NCBI GenBank assembly: GCA_025267735.1
Contig: CM046307.1
Location: 32,851,231 to 32,915,230 of the forward strand
Origin: Mactra quadrangularis
Lineage: Eukaryota; Mollusca; Bivalvia; Venerida; Mactridae
DNA: 64,000 bases
Direction of reading: 5' to 3'
Of this stretch, positions 24,273 to 37,727 are shown in pieces (position 1 is the stretch's first letter; every line of letters starts with the position of its first letter). A program made the translations under genes and the position numbers. A model generated the notes under the pieces. It made no database searches. It saw only the letters and a list, made by a program, of their open reading frames with translations, and was not told the origin of the DNA.

Positions 24273-25110
24273 TATTGGATTAGTTTAGTTATCATGCTAT
24301 GTAACATAATTTGTTCATTTCTTTAATTGATAATTAAATGTAAAATAACTTGTATACATGTAGTTATAGCTGGGTCTGAGCTGATGAAATGAGATAATAA
24401 ACTTGACATGCTCAATATTGAGGCTTGTTAACAAGGGAAGTCTATAAAAATAAGGATCTTTGAAAGAAAAGCCTTACATATTTACAAGAAGTGTTCATTT
24501 GTATTTTCATATTTAAAAGAAGTGTTCAATTATATTTTCATACTACTATATAAAAGTGTTTAGTTTTGTAACTAAAAATGCAGATTATGAACAAAAATGT
24601 GTTATGAGCATGGAGTCTATTCTTAAGTTTTATAACCAAAAGTCTTAAGAGAGTATTCTTAAAATTGGTTTATTTTCAGTTCAAATCAGATTCATTATTT
24701 TTACTGTATATTTACAAACAAATTCTTTCTAATATTGAAAACAATAAAACATACCAAACATGTAACGATCAAATACCAATGCAAGTAAAATTTATGAGTA
24801 AAGGACCTTTATAACTTCAAGGAGAATTTATTTTAAAACCAGTAAAATACAAACTTAGCTTCCTTGACTGGTGCATATTTCATTAAATAAATGGAAAACA
24901 ATCCTCATATAAAACATTTAATAAAGTGACTAGAAAGATAATTCATTACCTCACACAAGAGAAAACAATTATAAAATAAAAGAAAGCTTCCCCTGAATAA
25001 CATTCAGGTGAGTTACAAAAAAGGTATATTAGACAATCACAACCATTAAAGACTGGCAGTTAGTAAGTATAACATATTCCAAACAATACAACCAGGCAGT
25101 AAAAGAGTAT
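24273..25110. other. Non-coding AT-rich stretch
   Basis: No supportable gene or clear repeat structure. Confidence 0.5.
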
Positions 25111-25111
25111 A

Positions 25112-25863
25112 TACAGTCTGACAATATGAACATGAGCTTGAACCATCTAAAGGCATCTTATTATAATAATTACACACTTCACTTACATTAAATTGCGAGT
25201 TTCCGTATGTGTGTATATGATTATATCATACAACCTATGTGACTATACAGTACCCACCAAAAGTTTGGAGGCCTACTGAATAGCAGTTATCTTAAATTTG
25301 ATAACTGTTTATTTTAAAATGCTTTGTAGTTTTGCATTAGATTTTGGTTATCATTACATTTATAACTGAGACTACAAAAATAGTGTAAAAACTTTGTTAT
25401 GGAAACTAATTACAATAAACATGGTTTTGGAGGCTTTACTAGAAGTTTAGGATGTCAGATACAGAATCTTATAAATGTGATGCATTCATGAAATTTGTTT
25501 CATTTTATCATAAACCATACTTAAATATTTCGAAAATGATGATTAAGCAAAAATAATCATCAAAAATCAAGAACTGTAGTAAAATTTGCTTTGTCTCTAA
25601 ACTTTTGATGGGTACTGTTAATCAATTTTGCAAACATGGCTTGTTATTGTGCATTTAATTTTGGACTCGTTCCTTTTTGGGAAAACGCATAAGTCCGCAA
25701 CATTGAGACACAGTTTCAAAGTATTTATTCTTATTAAAACAAAATTAATGTCCAAAGCTTTTGATAAAGTGCAATATAGGAATGAAGGCAAAAAAAATGT
25801 AAATACTGAGTTTCATAAATTCTTGTATAAAGGTCAAACTTAGATTAATATTGTCGGACTATA
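25112..25863. mobile_element. MITE with AGTCTGACAATAT termini, split by a Tc1-like MITE
   Basis: Inverted ends TACAGTCTGACAATAT and ATATTGTCGGACTATA. A second copy without the inner insertion lies at 59148-59560 and shares internal blocks such as 'tacacacttcactta' and 'aagtatttattcttatt'-like sequence. The pair shows directly that 25248-25617 was inserted later. Confidence 0.8.
25248..25617. mobile_element. Tc1/mariner-type MITE, ~370 bp
   Basis: Inverted ends CAGTACCCACCAAAAGTTT and AAACTTTTGATGGGTACTG, with TA next to each end. The ACAAAAGTTTGG-like terminus is typical of Tc1-type elements. The homologous repeat at 59148-59560 provides the empty site. No coding capacity. Confidence 0.85.
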
Positions 25864-26353
25864 CATACACTGGTCTCATATAACCTTGGTTCGAATAAAA
25901 TGTTAAAAGCAAAATGATGTAAAAAAATAGTATGCTCCAACACTATGTGATGGACCATGAGAAATAAAAAAGTGTTCTCATTTGAACTATTTAAAAACTT
26001 ATTGGGATTAGTACAAAAATGATGTAAGATTTCTTTTGAACTGTCTAAAACTAATTAGTTTCAAAATGATGTCAAATATCTTTAAATCTAACATAAGAAT
26101 TCTTCTCAGCATAAACAAAGAACAGTTTCAACTGTTGTTAAATCACAAATAAAGAATAGAATGTTAAGATGAGGTTGTATTGCTAACAAAGTATTATAGC
26201 TCTTTTTTAAAACAATGCCTCTAAGAAATACAAGATGGGATTTATATCAACATTCAAACCAGTGATATACCAAGGGAAATAACTCCATTAAAAAAGTCAA
26301 GATTTAAAATCAAAGTGCTGCTTACAGCATGTGCAAAGAAAACAAACAAAACC

Positions 26354-26596
26354 CATTGCAGAAATAACTAGTGATACCCCCGCTGTGAGAAATATGACTA
26401 CAAACAGGAAGTAGATGAGCAAGGAGCATGAAATCGCTTTACACCACATGGGACTATGAGATGAAGCAATATGCAAAGTATTAGGCTGCTGCATGTTATA
26501 GTTGCTGAGAAAACTGCGACGGAAATTTTGTAACGGACGGACGCACGGACAAGGGTAAAACAGTATACCCCCTCTTCTTCGAAGCGGGGGTATAAA
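26354..26596. mobile_element. MITE with TACCCCCGCT termini
   Basis: Ends TACCCCCGCT and AGCGGGGGTA. The interior shares long stretches, in reverse orientation, with 57446-57712 (…AAATCGCTTTACACCACATG…, GACGGAAATTTTGTAACGGA). The two overlapping open frames here (90 and 103 codons) are shadows of the repeat. Confidence 0.8.
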
Positions 26597-26599
26597 AAA

Positions 26600-27590
26600 C
26601 AACAACAAACATAATATTTACAAATAAAAACATAAAAATTCAAGTACACTAGTACAATACAACATAACAAATAAGATTTAAAACATCAATATGCTATACT
26701 TGTCAATAAAAACATTTACAAATCTTTGGCATTAAAAATGCTGGAATTCATAAGAAGTCATTCTTCAAAAAGTTAAATGACAATATACAAATATATTAAT
26801 AATTTTATTAAATATACATGGAACATTTCAATATGAAACCCAAATTACAAATTATTTGCATTAAATTCAAACAATCTAAAATTTGTAGAAAAATATAGAA
26901 AATGTGTTTTGTGTGATACAATATAAGAAATACATGAATACAAAAATACACAATGTTTTACTACAGAGAAGGTCATTACATATTCTAAAAGCTATACAAA
27001 TGTTTTGAACACCTAAGGAAATGTTAATGAGTATATGTCTTTAAAATATCAAGATACTTAGAAACATGTTGCTATTAAACTATTAATAAAATTATACAAA
27101 CATCAATACTTTATAGAAAGAATTGAACAAATTAATTAAAAAAATTCAATTACTTCAATACTGTTACTTAACCAAAACACATGAATGAAAGTTTAAAATT
27201 TTCAAAAACCCAAATTTTACCATTTTAGCAGCCTTCAGATAGAAAAACGGTTTAAATGCATTGAACATTTAATAACAGTAATCTACATCCTTACAGAAAT
27301 ATACCATACAAAAAGATTTATTTTAATAAACAAACTTCATATACCACTTATTCTCAATTAAGCACTCCTTTTTCATGTAGTTATATCACTATTTTCTGTT
27401 ACTCCTAATAACATCCCCTTTCAGCAAATAAACACTCCTGGAGGGGGGTTATTACAGAATATATGGTGGAATAATGGTATGATAAATTTACTTGAATGTG
27501 TCAGATTATGCATAAGACAAAGATCAAATTTTTACAAAATTACACATTGTTAGTTCAATATGACTTATCAATAAAAATATTGAAATCATA
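26600..27590. other. Non-coding AT-rich stretch
   Basis: No gene seen. A run of A-rich, low-complexity sequence. Confidence 0.5.
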
Positions 27591-27596
27591 TAAATA

Positions 27597-29205
27597 CAAG
27601 AGCAGTCCACAGACAACAGGCTCTACTATTTGGGGTGCCTGTGTATACAAAATCAATCATTGATCCAAATGAGATTAAAAAATGGATACTTCCATTGACT
27701 AAAAATTTACAAGCAAAACTTCCAACAAAAATTTCAAAGTATATAAGGACCAAAATCCAGTCAAAATTAATGCTAGCTATACAACTTGGTGTTTGCCTAC
27801 CAAGTGGCTCTGTAGACATGTGTGAATCTTTCAGCGAATCACTTCAGAAGTTCCAACGATAACAAGAGCAGTCTAAAGACAGTGCACTCAACTTTTCCGG
27901 TGTTTTGTTCATGGCAAAGCTTATCTTTAAACAAAAATAATTTCAAAACAGGACTTAATTTTTTATAGGAAATAAATCAGTCAAATTATAATTACCAATT
28001 CATACTTGTAAAATTTAAAAGTGGCATAACTCCTAAAATATTCATCCATAGTAACGTCCCTTCAGAGTTAAGTAGACATGGTATCAATAATTAAGCATAC
28101 TTAATACTTTCATTTAAATATCTTTATAAGGAACTATAGATATTTCAATTTGAACAAATTTCAACATTTAAATAAAGGGGAATAACTCCAAAAATATCAA
28201 GAGTTATTTACCTTTGTAGAAGTGTAGATGTAGTACTGATGAATAAGCATACTAACTGTCATTTGAATATCTTGATGAGAATTGAAAATATTTCACTTCA
28301 AAGGACTTTCACCCTAATTAAAAGTTGAAAAGGGAAACAACTCCAAAATAATTCATCAATGGTTAGGTCCCATTGTAGTCGACTAAGTGTGGTACTGATG
28401 AAAAAGTATACTAACTTTCTATCTAACACAATATATAATCAGTTTGAGCAAACTTTAACCTCAAACATTGAGTATAAAGGGATATAACTTGGAAAGTAAT
28501 TCATCCAGAGTTATGTCCCTTTATAGTCCAATAGATGAAGAACTAATGAATAAGCATTTCAACTTTCATTCAAATATATTTGTAAGAACTAAATATATCC
28601 CATTAGAACAAATTTTAATTTTAAATGTTAAAGTATAAAGGAGTATAACTCCATAAATAATTCATCCAGAGTTATATCCCCCTTTATAGTTGTGTAGATA
28701 TAGTACCAATAATTGGGTATACAAACTTTAAGTCAAATATCTTGATTAGTATAAAGATATTCCATGTAGGAACAATTTTTACCTTATATTTTGCCGTTTT
28801 TTTTAGTATAAAAGGACAATTACTCCAAAAATAATTCATCCACAGTTACATCCCTTCCTTGTCGTGTAGATATAGTACCGACAAATAAGTATACAAACTT
28901 TATGTCAAATATCTTGATCAGTATTGAAGAAAATCTACATAGGAAAAACTTTAACCTCATATTTTGCAATTTTCTAAGTTTAAAAAGGCAACAACTCAAA
29001 AAATAATTCATCCACAGTTATATCCTTTCACAGTATGGTTAATATAGTCCCACTTAAAAAGTATACCAACTTTTAATAAAATAACTTGGATAGTGTTGAA
29101 GATATAAGAGTTTCAAAAAACTTTAACCTGAAAACCAACACCAACGCCAACGCAAAAGTAATCGCAATAGCTCTCATTTTCTTTGAAAAGTCGAGCTAAA
29201 AATGT
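27597..29205. repeat. Diverged ~150-bp core-repeat element
   Basis: About seven diverged units, each containing a block like 'ataactccaaaaataattca' followed by 'atccacagttatatcccttt' and 'gtagatatagtac'. The start word AAGAGCAGTC occurs twice (27599, 27863) and the end word AGTCGAGCTAAAAATGT recurs as AGTTGAGCTAAAAATGT at 29426. This looks like an old pearl-style element. No coding content. Confidence 0.65.
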
Positions 29206-30930
29206 TGCAATTTGAATGTATAAAAAGGCCATAATTCAGTCAATATGGTGTTATGTAACTTGGTACTTAACCAACAACAGTAACCCTATAAACATGTAAT
29301 ACTGAAGTTTCAAGTAAATCTCTGCCTTGCTTTTATATAAAAGATGTTGCATCGACAACAATCAAGAATTTTTACACCATCGTTAATGCACAGCTGAGTA
29401 GGATAGTCCTACTATTCTTCAAATAGTTGAGCTAAAAATGTAAATATATTACTTTAAAAACAAAAAGTAATACCATTCTACAATATTGCACAAGCTTACT
29501 GTCTAACATGTATAACATTACTCATATATACAGTCATTAATCTATAGTACTGGACAAAGTTAAATATAATATCTTAAAAATTCTAAAATGCCATGATTTA
29601 AGAAGGTTTATATAGGAAAAGAAACTCTTCTCAGATCTCAACATTACTGAAGTTTAAGACTAGTACTGAAATTGTTTATCCATGATTCCCCGGGCTGACT
29701 TAAACCAGATCCTACACTAGCAGTAAGTGCCTTATCTATTATGCTTTACTATGTGGGGAAAATTTTCTACAAGAGAGATTAAAAGATGTGCATAATTATC
29801 ACAATTAAGCAATTTTGAACAGCCAACAAAATCAACTTATTTTTATAGGTAACACTTTTTAAAATTAATTGTAGCAATAATAACAATACCTGACAAAGAT
29901 TAATTCAATCTTGGAGCAGAAAATCATTCCAATTAAGTCTTAATCATAAGAAAGCCAGGAAGTAAAACCATGTTAAGACCTCTAACGGAGAATCAGGGCA
30001 TCAACTCCAACCAGCCCTAAAATTTACATCATTATTAGTAGGTCTTGTCCAGTAATATTACTGGCACCAGAGTCCTCACACTTGTTAAATATGCAAACAT
30101 ACAATATTTGTCAACAAACGATATTCAAAATCGGTCTCGTATACATTATTGTGTACAAGTTATAACTATACTTTCATTATAATATTTACATGGTATTGAA
30201 CCATTTTTACAGTAGGTATGGTCTGACAAATTATTTTTACCTTTAGGAATATATTTAGTGGCAAATATCGGTCTCAATTTGTAGATTAAACATTTCTTTA
30301 CAAAAATGACTATTCAAAAACTTTACATCTAAAATGGTAATCATGAAATTAATCGTAAATACAATATTATCATTTTGCAGCGATTGAGATACACTCCTCA
30401 CTTCCGGTTTAATCATGACGCGTTAAACGGTGTAAACTGATTGGTTGATAAACTCCTCGAGACTTTTCCAGTACCTTGTCAATGAAGCGCGCCAAATTTA
30501 AACCCTATCGGAACGCACCGCCTAGGTTAACATTTATCTATAAATAGAATATATACGTAGTTATATAAGTCCAGGGAATCAGGTTAAGATAAACCTGAAG
30601 TCAGTAGTGTCGTTGAATCCCTGAAAACTAGTGATAGTGAAATTAATATATTTTATTAAAATGGAATTAGATACAAACTTGTAACTTTGCATGATGATAG
30701 AGGAATGTTTAGTCTTTAAATTGAGACTGACATTTTCCTTCAGATATAAGTCGAATAGAAGAAAAACGGTTAGGGCCATACGCACTGTAGAACAAGTTCA
30801 ATACCATGTTTATTATATATGTATGCACATGGAACTATATATAGGGACGTACACATTATTTTATGATCATAAGATATGGACTCTGGTGCCAGTGAGTAAT
30901 ATAGAAGAATGTTTACATTATATAATCACT
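29206..30930. other. Non-coding stretch with a CpG-richer patch
   Basis: No supportable exon. A patch at about 30390-30530 is richer in CpG than its surroundings and contains CACTTCCGG, an ETS-type motif common at animal promoters, but no gene start could be linked to it on either strand. Confidence 0.45.
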
Positions 30931-30931
30931 A

Positions 30932-31876
30932 CGAGGGATGATCTAAACTAACATGGACTTTTAAAACTGCTCTTACAATTTTAACAATATTTTTTAAAAA
31001 CTTATATGGTTGTAAATAGGAACATCAAATGAATCAAACAAGGCAATAAAATTTTACATCTTTAAAATCATAAGACACTGTGTTTGAGTAACGTATAGCA
31101 TTGTTTCTCACAAATAGCGCAAAACTTCACCAACTGACTTGTAGGTGTTTACATGACGTCATGTCCAAATTTGACTTCATTTGATCAATGTGTTTTGGAG
31201 AAAACTACATTCCTAACGCTATCTAACCAACACAAGAACGTTAAAATGTCGTCATCTGACTGGATGGAAGTATGTTGCATTATAAAATTTTGTCATGATC
31301 TCGGAAAAAATGCCAACCCAGACGCTTATGTTGATTGAAGACTTTAAAAGAAAATATCCAGTCTGTAGAAGTTTAGATTTTAAGTGGCACCAAAAGTTTG
31401 GGAAGGATGAAGAAGCTTTGAAGAAAGACAGGGTTGAGGAAGAAAAAGAAAATACACAGCTACGGTGGAGAAATCAATTTGGGAAGAGCTGGATGCAGAC
31501 CGACATCTTACCCTTCGCAATTCCGCAGAGAAGCTTGAAAAAAGTAACGGCACCATCCAGCGCATTCTTACCGGCAACCTGCATATGTCAAAGGTAAATT
31601 GATTTTCAAATTTATTTGCCTTTATTTGACATTCTGACTGTGCAGTGTTAGTGACGACGCCATTGATGTTACGAAGACGTTGTTGACGCGCGCCGGGTCG
31701 CTGATAGTGAAAGTTTTCTAATGATCATTACTTTTTACTGAGTCAGTATTTTTTTCTGATATTTTGTAAGAATATGTAGGACATATTTAGATTTATGATG
31801 ATATATTTTGTTTTCTGATTGTACCTAATTAACGTTAACTGTAGCAAAAGTCCATGTTATTTTGGATCATCCCTCG
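30932..31876 (+). mobile_element. Mariner-like element, internally deleted
   Basis: Termini CGAGGGATGATCTAAACTAA and the complement of CGAGGGATGATCCAAAATAA, flanked by TA on each side. Continued pairing through ACATGGACTTTT gives inverted repeats of about 32 bp. It contains a broken transposase N-terminus (31153-31600) and no catalytic domain, so it is non-autonomous. The element at 49258-50273 has related ends. Confidence 0.9.
31153..31600 (+). pseudogene. Decayed mariner transposase, N-terminal HTH region only
   Basis: Three frames are needed to follow the homology. The first gives MSSSDWMEVCCIIKFCHDLG from about 31246. The second, from about 31307, gives MLIEDFKRKYPVCRSL and continues to DFKWHQKFGKDEEAL. 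The third gives WEELDADRHLTLRNSAEKL and ends IQRILTGNLHMSKV at about 31600. This order (a first helix-turn-helix with a WHxxF-type segment, then a second with IxxILxxxLxMxKV) is the DNA-binding half of mariner transposases. Two frameshifts break it, and the D,D-containing catalytic half is absent before the right inverted repeat at about 31845. It lies on the same strand as expected inside its own inverted repeats. The call rests on remembered family patterns; no search was run. Confidence 0.75.
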
Positions 31877-31929
31877 TATGTAGGTAATGTTACACTTATA
31901 TTAGTTTTAACTGCCATTAGGCATGCATT

Positions 31930-32042
31930 CACCCCACTGATTTCATTACTCCCTAACGATCTAAATATCTAAAATAGATATCAGTTCTTGGGATGTTTAG
32001 GGTTTAACCAACATATATCAAGTATTTAAACCAGTGGGGTTA
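31930..32042. repeat. Small inverted-repeat element
   Basis: Ends CACCCCACTGATTT and AAACCAGTGGGGTT pair, with AT-rich interior. Probably a very short MITE; boundaries approximate. Confidence 0.5.
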
Positions 32043-32574
32043 ATATATGTGCTACAGACAGCTGAATAAAGATTAACAATAGTTGATAAAGCATACCATA
32101 ATGAAATGATAGAAAAATGTTTGTGTCAGACTAAATTAAACAGAGTTAATATAAGCTAAATATACATATACAACAGAGGTAGTATATTAGTGGTCATTTA
32201 GATATAATACTTGTAATAGAATATATGTGCCAAAATTATCTGATAGTCTAACCCAAATAGAGGACTCCTCAGACTTGTAGATGATCAAGTTAGAATATTT
32301 AATACTAAGATGGTTAATAATACAATAGGTGCAGAGAAATATTAAGAAGATTGAGATAAAAAATTTGAATTCAAAACATACAAGCCTAAAATTAACTAAC
32401 ATTTTACTAGAACTAACTTTTGCCTTCTTCTCTGAACAAGAAGCGCCGCAATGCGACGAAACCAGGTTTTCAACGACCAAGTTTGGATGTGACAGAAATG
32501 ATTCATTTGAAAGCAACAAAATCAATACATGCAAAATGAAGCAATTACGTGGAAACTGAATTTCTAATTTAGCA

Positions 32575-33900
32575 ACAGTGACCTTGACCTTGATCTCAGA
32601 CATCTGGGTAGCAATCCCAAGCTGCCTCTTGATATAAGCTACCCATACACCAAGTTTGGTGTCAATAGGTCAAAGTAAACTAAAGCTATTGAGCGGAAAC
32701 TGAATTTCTTTTTTTAGTGTCAGTGACCTGACCTTGATCACAGACACCTGGGTATCAATCCCAAGCTGCCTCTTGATATAAGCTACCTATACACCAAGTT
32801 TGGTGTCAATAGGTCAAAGCAAACTAAAGTTATTGAGCCGAAACTGAAATTCTATTTTTAGTGTCAGTGACATTGACCTTGATCACAGACACCAAGGTAG
32901 CAATCCCAAGCTGCCTCTTCATATAAGCTACCCATACACCAAGTTTGGTGTCAATAGGTCAAAGCAAACTAAAGTTATTGAGCGGAAACTGAATTTCTAT
33001 TTTTTAGTGTCAGTGACCTTGACCTTGATCACAGACACCTGGGAAGCAATTCCAGGCTGCCTCTTGATATAAGCTACCTATACACCAAGTTTGGTGTCAA
33101 TAGGTCAAAGCAAACTAGAGTTATTGAGCGGAAACTGAATTTCTATATTTAGTGTCAGTGACATTGACCTTGATCACAGACACCTGGGTAGCAATCCCAA
33201 GCTGCGTCTTGATATAAGCTACCCATACACAAAGTTTGGTGTCAATAGGTCAAAGCAAACTAAAGTTATTGAGCGGAAACTGAATTTCTATTTTTAGAGA
33301 CAGTGACCTTGACCTTGATCACAGACACCTGGGTAGCAATCCCAAGCTGCGTCTTGATATCAGCTACCCATACACCAAGTTTGGTGTCAATAGGTCAAAG
33401 CAAACTAGAGTTATTGAGCCGAAACTGAATTTCTATATTTAGTGTCAGTGACCTTGACCTTGATCACAGACACCTGGGTAGCAATCCCAAGCTGCGTCTT
33501 GATATCAGCTACCCATACACCAAGTTTGGTGTCAATAGGTCAAAGCAAACTAGAGTTATTGAGCCGAAACTGAATTTCTATATTTAGTGTCAGTGACCTT
33601 GACCTTGATCACAGACACCTGGGTAGCAATCCCAAGCTGCGTCTTGATATAAGCTACCCATACACCAAGTTTGGCGTCAATAGGTCAAAGCAAACTAAAG
33701 TTATTGAGCGGAAACTGAAATTCTATTTTTAGTGTCAGTGACCTTGACCTTGATCACAGACACCTGGGTAGCAATCCCAAGCTACCTCTTGATATAAGCT
33801 ACCTATACACCAAGTAAGGTGTCAATAGGCCAAAGCAAATTAAAGTTATTTAGCGGAAACCAAAAGTTGACGGACGGCCGCCCACCCAGCCGCCCGCCCG
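32575..33900. repeat. Nine ~145-bp tandem repeats with AGGTCA direct repeats
   Basis: Nine units, recognisable by 'caccaagtttggtgtcaata', occur at even ~145-bp spacing, each with 'cagtgaccttgaccttgatc'. The array ends in a G/C-rich stretch (GACGGACGGCCGCCC…) like that of other bivalve core-repeat elements. Every unit contains AAGGTCAAGGTCA on the minus strand, or a one-base variant. The 138-codon minus-strand frame beside it has no recognisable domain and was not called. Confidence 0.9.
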
Positions 33901-33959
33901 CCGACTTCAGCATTACAATAACCTCACTTTCGTTGAAAACCTGGTTAATAAAAATAAAG

Positions 33960-35420
33960 CAATAAAACAATGGATAAAAAACCAGTTTAAAAATAAATCT
34001 TTTTATAGTCACTACTATTTCAAAGTCCTGTCATAACTCTTGTGTTTTATCAATTTATCAATCAAAACTTGATCTTAGCACAAATGGGGTTCTTAATACT
34101 TTAACAAGAGTTTTACACATTTCATTTTGAACTTATCTACAAAAAAAGTAGATAGGAAACTTCACAATATAGAACCTATCATGTGTTGACGTAAGTCATT
34201 GTAAAACTTAAACCTGATTTATCAGTCAATATTGGAATGTATAGCAAAAGTCTATCATTGTCTAAACTATCAAAGTATAAATAATTTCATGGTTACCAAA
34301 TCCATTCTCTTATATAAAAAGGAAGGGATGTTGACTCAGCAATAGGCATTAGACCGATAAGCTATCTGTCTGTTCCGATCAATTTTAAAACACGCTTTCA
34401 AAATATCACGATTGTTACATTCTAAAGCATGAAGTCACTGTGAAATTATTTATATTAGACAGTTGAGAAAAATAAAACATTATAAACGTAGAAAATAAAT
34501 TTCATTAATAAATTAATACTAAACCCAGTTTCAAAAATCAACTGGAATAATATTGATTAAATTTACACAATGTAAGAAAATTCAGCACTTTTAAGCCTAA
34601 TATTTACAAAATGAAAACTTCTAAATTTTGAAAAAACAAAAACATTTAAATAATCTAGGACACAAGCAGCAGTAAATATTAAAACAAATAAAATCTGTCA
34701 GCCATATTAACAAATTACCATAGTGAAAGATGAAAACTTTCATAATTCTGCAATTCCTCTTTTTGTCTGATTTTTGAAGCTCATAAAAGGAAAAGCTGCC
34801 CTATATGTTTCACATTTGATTACATATGTTAAATGCCCTAGACTAAATGAAGCCGCCAGAAAGGAGTGAAAACAAACAAAGCAGAAACTATACATTAATG
34901 CTCTGTGGCTTATGAACTTGAAATTCCAACAAGAGCAAAAAATACAAAGAGGCATCTTCTTTCAGCATAGTCATCAAGAGCTAGTGTCCAGGGACAAAGA
35001 AAAATATCAGTTAAACTCACAAGGTTAATGATTATTTCTCAAGTCAACAGTCAAATTCAATCAGTAATGGCAAGAATTTGCATCCATAACAAATAAAATA
35101 CTTTCTTATACATTTCAAAATGATACATTGTCTAAACATTTACTAGGCAGTCGTTACATTTTGAAAAAAAAAGAAAACCTTTGGATTATTGAACATTATA
35201 CAGCAAAATAAAATAACAAAAAGGTTCAAGAACTTTTCATCTATGAGTTTAGGTCATATTAGCCTGCAGTATTAATGAAGCTATAGTAAAGAACAAAATA
35301 CTAATCATCTTTAGGTACAAAAAACCAGATCAACATTAGTACCTAATCAGCTACATGTTCCCAGGCCAGAAAATTAAACCTGAAAAAGCAGGTCTAAAAT
35401 TTCCGTCTATGTGTAGATAT
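33960..35420. other. Non-coding AT-rich stretch
   Basis: No supportable gene. Short minus-strand frames (69 and 71 codons) lack any recognisable feature. Confidence 0.5.
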
Positions 35421-35615
35421 ATTCAGTTCTCAAACTGAACTACAGTTAATCTTGCGTAAGCGACCACGTCTCCTAAGCGGCCATTTGCACTAAGCGACCA
35501 CTCTGAGTTCCCACGGACCATTTTAACTCTTTAAATCTTTGCCTTAAGCGACTTTTGTCTAACGCGACCAGCGACCACTAATTTTGGCCGAAACTGACTG
35601 ACTTATTTGTGTTAA

Positions 35616-36115
35616 GGTAGCTCCACACTTTACAAATGAATTTTCGACTTTCTTTCGATCTTGCTCAAATTGAGTACACTTGTCAATTAAAGTTTCGTCT
35701 TTTCGGTTTTGGTGTTCAAAATGATTAAAACGTTGCCTTGGTGACGTCGTGCCGCGAATTGGCGCGTGACGTATTTTGTGGTTATTTATGCGTTTCAGCG
35801 TTCATAAAATGGACAAAAATTGACGGAAATTTATCAAACAAACTTGTAAATATTCCACTTACACATGGCTAACCGATGCAAAGGTCGGTGTTAACGAATT
35901 ACAGTATATATTGTGTTCTCATAGCTTCAAACGTCGTGAGACGACGATTTTGTTACCTCATACGAATGGAATTATTTCATGTTAAAATGCATTTTACAAA
36001 AAAAATCGTCCGGTGACATACCCTGAAAATTTCACATGTTATTCTCAGTTGTACATGTAAGGATATTATAAAATAAAAAATACATGTCTTCGAGCTACTT
36101 TTTCCGTAATTCAAC
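35616..36115 (+). repeat. Left terminal inverted repeat (500 bp)
   Basis: Pairs end to end with 40948-41447. Shared landmarks include GCGAATTGGCGCGTGACGTA, AACCGATGCAAAGGTCGGTG and GAGCTACTTTTTCCGTAATT. Weaker pairing continues about 12 bp further inward. Confidence 0.95.
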
Positions 36116-37453
36116 ATTTCGAGAAGTGTAAGCATGCAAAAATTTATAAAATATTTGACGTCAGCATAACGTCAATGTAAAAGAGAAACAACTTAGCACA
36201 CTTAAACACAAAAAAATGTTTCTAGGATTCATTTGCATTACATTTTGCGCACGAAACATCACGTGTAATTTCAATGACGTCATATACGTCTGTAAATAAC
36301 GTTAAAACATAAATAAACAATACAAACAACGAAGCTTCCGGCAAAACAATGAACCGGGTATCTGGGAAGTTCGTTTCTTCCGGTGAAAAATCAAGATTTA
36401 ATAATCTTCGAAAACAGCATGTGAATTGCGCTGGAGATTGCAATGGTAATAATGACCAACAACCGGTAGATCAGATTACAGATGAAAATTCGTGGCAGAC
36501 AGGACGGCGTGTCGTCGAATTGGGATATTTAGCAACATCCATGTTTTGTGATTGCTGCACAAAACACTTACATTTAAGTGATATAACAGCTGAGAAAAAA
36601 TTTGGACTTAGCAGTATTCTGGCAATACGGTGTAGATTTTGTGGGTTTGTTTCGTCAGTGGCTACTGGAAAAAGACACAAGACTGCAGACAATGGAAAAC
36701 ATCGATGTTTTGATGTTAACACAAAGTTGGCAGCAGGTTAGTATTTAGTTTTGATATTGATAGCAAGCATCGTATATGTATTTAGATTTCTTATGATAAC
36801 ACAACCGAATGCAATATATGTTACAAGACGTGTTCGCATTTTCAGTTGATAATCGTTTTTCATAAGATAATATATGGATTGCCCACATACATTTTTTCTA
36901 TTGTGAGTAAATATATGGCCATGCAAATAATTGGACGTAATGAAAGATACCGTCTTGGAACAAAAACTGAAAGAAAATGTGAATTAATTATTTTTTCCGT
37001 ACGCAATTGAATTGTGTATACTAAATGTATTTTGTATACTAAAACTTTCTGTAGTCAAATATAATACAACTATTTCTTACTCTAATTGTAGCAATGATAC
37101 ATGCTGGTATAGGTGAGTCACAGATGACAAGTATCCTTTCTGTGCTGAATATTCCAGCCCCAAGTGCGACAACATTAAAAATGAGGGAACGGGAGATTGG
37201 TCCAACTATAGAAAAAACGGCTGAGACATCTTGTAATAAAGCTATAGAAGAAGAACGAGAAAATTTAGATCCGTAAGTATCCGTATATTTAGAAGTACAT
37301 GTAGTCATTTAATAATATGTTAAGAATGATGGCAACCAATAGAGCTTCACAACAAGTAAATGACAGTATTTATCTATAAACAATTAATTTAAGTTTTATA
37401 TCATTTAATGAATACTGTTTAGTGATGAATGTGGCATAATAATTAAACGAAAA

Positions 37454-37727
37454 ACCCGGGTCGATAGCGCAGTTGTTAGCGCGCCGGGATTTGGATACTC
37501 GTGCCCGAGGGGGTGCGGGTTCGAATCCCAGCCGGGGGGTTATACCCATCCATGAAAATTGACAATAATGTCGATTTTCCTCCATTGACAAGATAATATA
37601 GAGAAGTTTCCGGCCTTATGGACGGGAAGTTGAGTACTGATTATAGACAATAGTCCAGGAAAGCTAGGTTAGGTGCGCTGGACGCCGTAAAATGATCTGA
37701 ATTGTGTTGACACGGCGTTATCATTTT
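37454..37727 (+). repeat. tRNA-derived SINE, family A, in the transposon gene
   Basis: Nearly full-length plus-strand copy: ACCCGGGTCGATAGCGCAG head, GGGTTCGAATCCCAGCC B box, the shared body, and the end TTGTGTTGACACGGCGTTAT. It lies between exons 2 and 3 of the transposon gene, where the central transposase region appears to be missing, so it may be linked to that loss. Confidence 0.92.

Noticed and set aside
26297..26670. Two overlapping minus-strand frames of 90 and 103 codons
   Set aside because: They cross a MITE whose other copy is at 57446-57712, and the frames follow the repeat rather than a gene.
32187..32603. 138-codon minus-strand frame
   Set aside because: Its start falls in the AGGTCA-containing repeat array, the rest is AT-rich, and no domain is recognisable.
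34740..34955. 71-codon Cys/Phe-rich minus-strand frame
   Set aside because: No splice context, no domain, and it is surrounded by non-coding AT-rich DNA.
36222..36722. Minus-strand frames opposite the first exon of the transposon gene
   Set aside because: They are shadows of the plus-strand exon, which has the zinc-ribbon pattern and proper splice phase.
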